64,000 bases of DNA, taken from NCBI RefSeq assembly GCF_004016505.1, contig NZ_SACR01000002.1, positions 124,001-188,000 on the forward strand, in the 5' to 3' direction. The position numbers and the translations under genes are program-made. Positions within the stretch are counted from its first letter, which is position 1; the number at the start of each line of letters is the position of its first letter. Shown here in pieces: positions 59,487 through 64,000 of the stretch. Below the pieces are notes generated by a model that worked only from the letters and a program-made list of their open reading frames with translations, did no database searches and was not told the origin of the DNA. The stretch comes from Rubrivivax rivuli (lineage in GTDB: Bacteria > Pseudomonadota > Gammaproteobacteria > Burkholderiales > Burkholderiaceae_C).

Positions 59487-61127
59487 GTGAAACGACAACA
59501 ATGGGCTGCGCTGGGGCTGCTTTGCACCGGGCTCGCCAGCGGCACCGCCTGGGCCCAATGGCCGAAGACCATGGACGGATTCCCGGCGCTCTTGCAAGAG
59601 CGCCTGGCCCCGCTGGAGCGCAGTCTGGCCGGGCAGGGCGTCGTCCTCGCCAAAGCCTGCGATCCGGCCGAAGAGCTGGAGCGCCAGGCAGCCGCCTTGC
59701 CCAAGCCAGCTGCCGAGGACTTGCGGCAGTTCTGCCAACTCTCCAGCCTGAAGGAAGCCGCCTCGAAGCTCAAGCCGACGGATCCGCCGCCCGAAGCCGT
59801 CATGTTGAAAGCGGCACGAGATGCCCAGGCCAAGGTCGACAAGCTGCGGGCCAAGTTCCAGACCGCGTACGAACGGGGCGATACGGGCGCTTCGGTCGCC
59901 ATCGACCTGAACGACTTCTCGCGTGTGGGCACCGGCGCCGACCGCGCCACGGTCTCGGCGGAAGTGCGGCGCTGGGCCCAGGATGCCGAGCGCCTGCCCA
60001 GAACCTTCAGGAAAAGCCTGTCCGCAGCGCAGGCCGAGGCCGACAAGTTGGTCAAGGCGGCGATCACCTACCTGGCCTGCGAAGAGCCGGGGCGCTACGC
60101 CTGCCAGCAAGAGCCGCTGGTGACCGGCATGATCGCCAAGCTCGCCTTCGACCAGCATCACGACGCAGCGGACAAGGCCGATGCCGATCTGAGCACGGCG
60201 GCCTACGGGCTGGCAGTGATCAAGCAGCAACCGGACATCCGGCCCGAGCAGTTGCCAGGCGCGGTGGCCTTCCGCAAGCTGCTGGACAGCAATCCCGACG
60301 TGAAGTCCTACTTCGGCGGCGACGCCGTGGGCATCACGGCCGGCGCGCAGGATTCGAACCTGAGCTTCCGCTACGTGTGGGAAGGTGACGGCAAGTGGCT
60401 GGGCCGGCTGAACCGCTCCAGCCTCGTGTTTTCAGCGCCCACCAACAAGGACAAAAGCGGGGTGACGCGCTTCGCCGACAGCACCGATGCGCTGCAGAAC
60501 CTGGCCTCGGTGAAGTACGGCTTCCAGCTGACCAACATGCCCTTCCGATTTCCTGCGATCGGCACGCTCAACGACTTCGGGTTCTCGGTGGCGGCCGCCC
60601 AGGATACGCGCAGCCATTACCTCTCAGACCCTGCAACACCCGTGCAGGTCACCAAGGTCGAGAAGAGCTATGTGGTGGTGAGTCTCGGGGTCAAGTGGGT
60701 CTTTCTGGCGAATCCGACCAGCGACTACAAGACCTTGCTCGTGTTCGGTCAGGAGAGCCAGCGCCGGTACAAGAACAGCGACGTGCAGACCCGGTGCCCC
60801 GTCGACCCCACCGGCACGGCCGCCACCTTGGTGGGCTGCTACACCGGCTCATGGGGGGCTCCCAAGCGCACCTACGGCCGCCTGGTGAGCCTGGAGATCC
60901 GCCAGCACATGCCCGCCTTCGATGTCGGCCTGCGGATCAAGCAGGACCTGGAGACCGACAAGGTCGATGCCGAGGTGCCGTTCTACCTGTTCCGCACCAA
61001 CGACGGCTCCGCCAAGAAGAACCCCTTCGCCGCCGGCATCGTGATCAGCCGCAGCAGCGGCGAGGCGGGGCTGAAGTGGGGCGTCTTCGTCTCGGCGCCG
61101 CTGCAGTTCCTGCGCCCCGATCGCTGA
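59487..61127 (+). CDS. Secreted protein of unknown function, 546 residues
   Basis: Starts at a GTG with GAGGAG upstream. The signal peptide ends AWAQ (about 24). Residues 30-240 are helical and charged, with possible coiled coil and a few cysteines; the C-terminal 290 residues alternate short hydrophobic and polar strands (FRYVWEGDGKWLGRLNRSS, VVVSLGVKWVFLANP, LVSLEIRQH, GLKWGVFVSAPLQFLRP), as outer-membrane barrels do, with an aromatic near the end. Barrel topology is inference. It is a single gene with a 223-bp upstream gap that shows nothing notable. Confidence 0.7.
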   Translation: MKRQQWAALGLLCTGLASGTAWAQWPKTMDGFPALLQERLAPLERSLAGQGVVLAKACDPAEELERQAAALPKPAAEDLRQFCQLSSLKEAASKLKPTDPPPEAVMLKAARDAQAKVDKLRAKFQTAYERGDTGASVAIDLNDFSRVGTGADRATVSAEVRRWAQDAERLPRTFRKSLSAAQAEADKLVKAAITYLACEEPGRYACQQEPLVTGMIAKLAFDQHHDAADKADADLSTAAYGLAVIKQQPDIRPEQLPGAVAFRKLLDSNPDVKSYFGGDAVGITAGAQDSNLSFRYVWEGDGKWLGRLNRSSLVFSAPTNKDKSGVTRFADSTDALQNLASVKYGFQLTNMPFRFPAIGTLNDFGFSVAAAQDTRSHYLSDPATPVQVTKVEKSYVVVSLGVKWVFLANPTSDYKTLLVFGQESQRRYKNSDVQTRCPVDPTGTAATLVGCYTGSWGAPKRTYGRLVSLEIRQHMPAFDVGLRIKQDLETDKVDAEVPFYLFRTNDGSAKKNPFAAGIVISRSSGEAGLKWGVFVSAPLQFLRPDR

Positions 61128-61233
61128 CAGAGAGCCCAGGCCGCGGCAGGCCATCCAGCCGGCCTGCCCGGGCCCCGATCGCCACCGCCGGCAGGCTGCG
61201 CTGCTGCCGCGGCTTGCATGACGGGGTTCTTTC

Positions 61234-61263
61234 TTGACTACCGTATTACTGCAGTAATACAGT
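61234..61263 (+). promoter_or_regulatory. Promoter and palindromic operator of the YtrA-like operon
   Basis: TTGACT (61234-61239) is a -35 box. The perfect 18-bp palindrome GTATTACTGCAGTAATAC (61243-61260) fills the spacer; the -10 is TAATAC (15-bp spacer) or TACAGT (61258-61263, 18-bp). The start site would fall at or next to the ATG at 61270, so the message is nearly leaderless. A repressor bound here would block its own promoter. Confidence 0.75.
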
Positions 61264-61269
61264 AGATGG

Positions 61270-61686
61270 ATGCGCTTCAGCATCCAGCCCTCGGCGCCCG
61301 AGCCCATCTACCGGCAGATCGTCGAGCAGGTGCGCCGTCACGTCGCCAGTGGGCAGTGGCGCGCCGGCGACGAACTGCCGAGCGTGCGCGCGCTGGCGCA
61401 AGAGCACGCCATCAACCCGATGACGGTGAGCAAGGCCTACAGCCTGCTGGAAGCCGAAGGCCTGCTCGAACGCCGCCGGGGCATGGGCATGGTCGTGGCC
61501 GCGCGGCGTTCGCCCGGCGGTGCAGCGGGCGCAGCCCGGCGTGAAGCGCTGCTCGAGCCCGCGCTGCAAGCCGCGGCACTTCAGGCGCGCCAGCTGGGCT
61601 TTGCCGACGGCGAGGCGCTGTCGCTCTTCCAGCGCTGCCTTCAACACACACCCACCTCCGGAGACCGGGACGATGAACCCCGTTGA
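61270..61686 (+). CDS. GntR family regulator, YtrA type
   Basis: A 138-residue short GntR protein: winged helix in residues 1-75 (PIYRQIVEQVRRHVASGQW, LPSVRALAQEHAINPMTVSKAYSLLEAEGLLERRRGMGMVV) and a brief dimerisation tail, without a large ligand domain. YtrA proteins repress ABC operons that include themselves. Its 3' end overlaps the ATPase gene by 14 bases. Confidence 0.92.
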   Translation: MRFSIQPSAPEPIYRQIVEQVRRHVASGQWRAGDELPSVRALAQEHAINPMTVSKAYSLLEAEGLLERRRGMGMVVAARRSPGGAAGAARREALLEPALQAAALQARQLGFADGEALSLFQRCLQHTPTSGDRDDEPR

Positions 61687-62569
61687 AGCGCCCGACGGCG
61701 CGCCCATCGCCATCGCAGCCCAAGGCCTGGGCCTGCGCTACCGCCAGGCCGGCGCCCAGCACACCGCGCTGAGCGGCGTGACGCTGCAGGTGCCGGCCGG
61801 CGCCGTGGTCGGCCTGGTCGGCCGCAACGGCGCCGGCAAAAGCAGCCTGCTGCGCTGCCTGGTGGGGCTGAGCGCGCCCAGCGAGGGCCAAAGCACTCTG
61901 CTGGGCGCGCCCTCGCTCGACCTGCCCGACACCGTGCGCGCGCGCCTGGGCTACGGCGCGCAGACGCCCGACCTCTTCGATTGGCTCAATGGCGAGCAGC
62001 ACCTGCAGCGCTTCAGCGCGCTCTACCCTGGTTACGACGAGCGGCGCGCGCTGATGCTGGCCGCGCGGCTGGAACTGCCGCTGGGCGTGCGCGCCAGCCG
62101 GCTCTCGGGCGGTGACCAGCAGAAGCTCAGCGTGCTGCTGGCCCTGGCGCACGACCCCGACCTGCTCATCCTGGACGAGCCCGTGGCCAGCCTCGACCCG
62201 CTGGCCCGGCGCGACTTCATGCGCTCGCTCTTCGAACGCCGCGCGCCCTACCAGCCGCCGCGGACCGTGCTCATCAGCAGCCACCTGCTCAGCGACCTGG
62301 AACGCGTGGTCACGCACGTGGCCTTCCTGCGCCAGGGCCGGCTGCAGCTGGTGGACGAATGGGATGCGCTGACTGAGCACGTGCGGCTGCTGGAACTGCC
62401 GGCCCACGCCGCCGTGCTGCTGGATCTGCAGCAAGGCCCCGGCGTGCTGCACCGGCGCGAGAAGGACGGCCGCGTGCGTGTGCTCTTCGACGCGCGCACG
62501 GCCATCGCCCCGCCCGCTGCCGGTCACCCGCTGGGCTTGGACGACCTCTTTGCGGAGCTCAACGCATGA
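61673..62569 (+). CDS. ABC transporter ATP-binding protein
   Basis: A 298-residue ATPase with Walker A GRNGAGKSS, signature LSGGDQQKL, Walker B LLILDEPVASLD and the H-loop in ISSHLL. It resembles the YtrB/bacitracin or Nos-type export ATPases. The C-terminal 60 residues form the usual extension. It overlaps the permease start (ATGA). Confidence 0.92.
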   Translation: MNPVEAPDGAPIAIAAQGLGLRYRQAGAQHTALSGVTLQVPAGAVVGLVGRNGAGKSSLLRCLVGLSAPSEGQSTLLGAPSLDLPDTVRARLGYGAQTPDLFDWLNGEQHLQRFSALYPGYDERRALMLAARLELPLGVRASRLSGGDQQKLSVLLALAHDPDLLILDEPVASLDPLARRDFMRSLFERRAPYQPPRTVLISSHLLSDLERVVTHVAFLRQGRLQLVDEWDALTEHVRLLELPAHAAVLLDLQQGPGVLHRREKDGRVRVLFDARTAIAPPAAGHPLGLDDLFAELNA

Positions 62570-64000
62570 GCGCAGGGGCGGTGTCGAAGCGGGGCTTCCT
62601 CGGCCGCGTGCCGTCGGGCCTGCTCGTGTTCTGGGGGCTGTGCGTGCTGCTGCACGGCGTGACGGTGTTGCTGGTGATGGCCGCTGCCGCCCAGGGCGAG
62701 GTGGTCTCGCCCGGCTGGCAGACGGGCCTCACCGCACTGGCCTGCGTGCTGCTGATGCCGCTGCCGCTCTTCACCGTGCCGCAGTTGCGGGCCGAGCGCG
62801 CGGTGTGGCTGGGCCGCGTGGCCCCGCTGCCAGCGTGGCAGCGCGCGCTGCACGACCATCGCCGCGCACTGCTGCTGAGCTGGGCCCTGGTGGCCCTGCC
62901 GCTGGCGCTGCTGCGCGTGCTGACGCGGCCCGAAGCCGAGACCTGGGGCGCGACCCTGCTGGAGGCCGCGTGGCCCGCCGCGCTGCTGGCTGCGCTGATG
63001 GGCCTGGCCCTCGCCGCGGCCGCGGCCCTGGCCCGGCTGCTGCCCGCGGCCTGGGGCGCGCTGGCGGGGCTGGCCTTGCTGGTGCTGGTGATGCCCGAGG
63101 CCGGCGGTGTGCCGCGCGCGGCGCTGCCCGCGCTGGGGCTGGGGGGCTGGCTGCAGGGCTACGGCCTGGTCTTGCTGATGCTGCTGTTCGCCACCGGCGC
63201 CCTCACGCTGCACACGGTGCACCAGCGCCTGCAGCAGGCGCCGAGCGCACTGCCGCTGGCCCCGGCCGTGCTGCTGCCCTGGCGGCGGCGGTGGCAGGCC
63301 TTCATCGAACGCTGGCGGCTGGTGGATGGCGGCAAGGCCGGCGTGGGGCTGACCATCATCCTGGGCCAATTGCCCGGGAACCTCAGCAACCCGAACCCGC
63401 AGATGCACGTCTTCCAGGCCTGGGGCAGCAGCATCACGGCGATGCACGGCCTGCGCATGGCCACGCTCACGCTGCTGGCCTTGCTGCTGCTGCGCGGGGC
63501 CACGCCGCACTGGCGCCTGCTGCTCGCGCCCGGCGGGCACTTCCGCCGCGACCTGGGCCTGCGCATCGTGGGCACGACGCTGCTCTCGATGACGGCGCTG
63601 CTGCTCTTCGTGCTGACGGTGCTGGGCCTGATGTTCACGCTGCTGCCCTTCCTGCCCGGCGTGCCCTGGGCTCGGCTGCCAGAGCTGACGCTGCGCTACG
63701 CCCCACCCGTCGTGGCCGATCTCGCCTTGGCCGTGGCGCTGGCCGCGTGGCTGCGCGCTGCACTCGGCACGCAGAAACGGGCGGCGCTCGTGATCGGCGG
63801 GGCCGCGCTGCTGTGGTTTTGCGCCCGGTGGGCCTGGGCCCAGACGCCGGGTCCCGGGGCCGCCTTCCTTGCGGAGCTCGGCACGCGCGACGGCACCTAC
63901 CTCTTCGTGCAGTTCGCGCTAGCCGCGCTGTGCACGGCGCTGGCCCGCCGGGCCTGGCGCCGCGCCGACCTCGCGCCGCTGATGCGCCGCCCGCCGACGA
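62566..64000 (+). CDS. ABC transporter permease (C-terminus outside window)
   Basis: 478 residues are present, with about ten or more hydrophobic segments and few charges outside loops; it begins at ATG 62566, overlapping the ATPase stop. It pairs with the ATPase and the YtrA regulator in one operon. The substrate is unknown; YtrA-linked exporters often respond to cell-envelope-active compounds. Confidence 0.85.
   Translation, partial: MSAGAVSKRGFLGRVPSGLLVFWGLCVLLHGVTVLLVMAAAAQGEVVSPGWQTGLTALACVLLMPLPLFTVPQLRAERAVWLGRVAPLPAWQRALHDHRRALLLSWALVALPLALLRVLTRPEAETWGATLLEAAWPAALLAALMGLALAAAAALARLLPAAWGALAGLALLVLVMPEAGGVPRAALPALGLGGWLQGYGLVLLMLLFATGALTLHTVHQRLQQAPSALPLAPAVLLPWRRRWQAFIERWRLVDGGKAGVGLTIILGQLPGNLSNPNPQMHVFQAWGSSITAMHGLRMATLTLLALLLLRGATPHWRLLLAPGGHFRRDLGLRIVGTTLLSMTALLLFVLTVLGLMFTLLPFLPGVPWARLPELTLRYAPPVVADLALAVALAAWLRAALGTQKRAALVIGGAALLWFCARWAWAQTPGPGAAFLAELGTRDGTYLFVQFALAALCTALARRAWRRADLAPLMRRPPT

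Overview
The window is chromosomal DNA of a high-GC (roughly 70% by eye) beta-proteobacterium, most likely a member of the Burkholderiales close to Rubrivivax, Roseateles, Ideonella or Leptothrix. The reasons are the gene order (sdhCDAB-sdhE-gltA beside a GntR regulator and mdh; dapA-bamC), two PEP-CTERM proteins, and TAAAAT-type -10 boxes close to start codons. I saw no tRNA, rRNA or CRISPR array.

Layout. 1-4471 (minus): a circularly permuted ATP-grasp protein (cut by the window edge) behind a 1170-residue transglutaminase/DUF2126 protein. 4566-14181 (minus): a comEC competence gene split by a 7077-bp element (6298-13374). The element has imperfect 27-bp terminal inverted repeats, a GATG direct repeat at its borders and three copies of a short motif at each end. 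Removing the element and one GATG rejoins comEC in frame. I found no transposase in it. It carries two orphan ORFs, a 5'-truncated Wadjet jetD, the N-terminal part of a SIR2 gene, and an intact operon (DUF2188 protein, zinc-ribbon/HEPN-like protein, gamma-glutamylcyclotransferase-like protein). It is visibly less GC-rich than its flanks, especially in its left third, and looks like a transferred, partly decayed defence cargo.

14310-28948: ridA-like gene and dsbB, then on the minus strand parC, an M3 peptidase, a GNAT, an SDR (apparent CTG start overlapping the parE stop), parE and dadA. On the plus strand follow an MFS transporter, a 42-residue membrane peptide, a methyltransferase and dapA-bamC. 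29069-36172: the TCA-cycle block, sdhC-D-A-B-sdhE-gltA on the minus strand, preceded by a GntR/UTRA regulator that diverges from mdh. A 31-nt repeat lies in inverted copies at 28993 and 33273.

36276-47390: a PEP-CTERM protein, a CoA ester lyase, a CpdB-like nucleotidase, a class A penicillin-binding protein, exonuclease I, an M13 peptidase and a ketoacyl synthase III. 47503-53745: an unrecognised 491-residue protein; an operon usp - nitronate monooxygenase - phasin-like protein behind a well-placed FNR/ANR-type promoter; and a secreted hydrolase-like protein overlapping a choice-of-anchor-X-like protein.

53781-64000: a secreted S8 protease followed seven bases later by a separate gene resembling the protease's own prodomain; serC and a crotonase; a second PEP-CTERM protein; a secreted protein of unknown function; and a YtrA-type GntR repressor with ABC ATPase and permease, starting at a near-leaderless promoter built on an 18-bp palindrome. 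The permease runs off the window.
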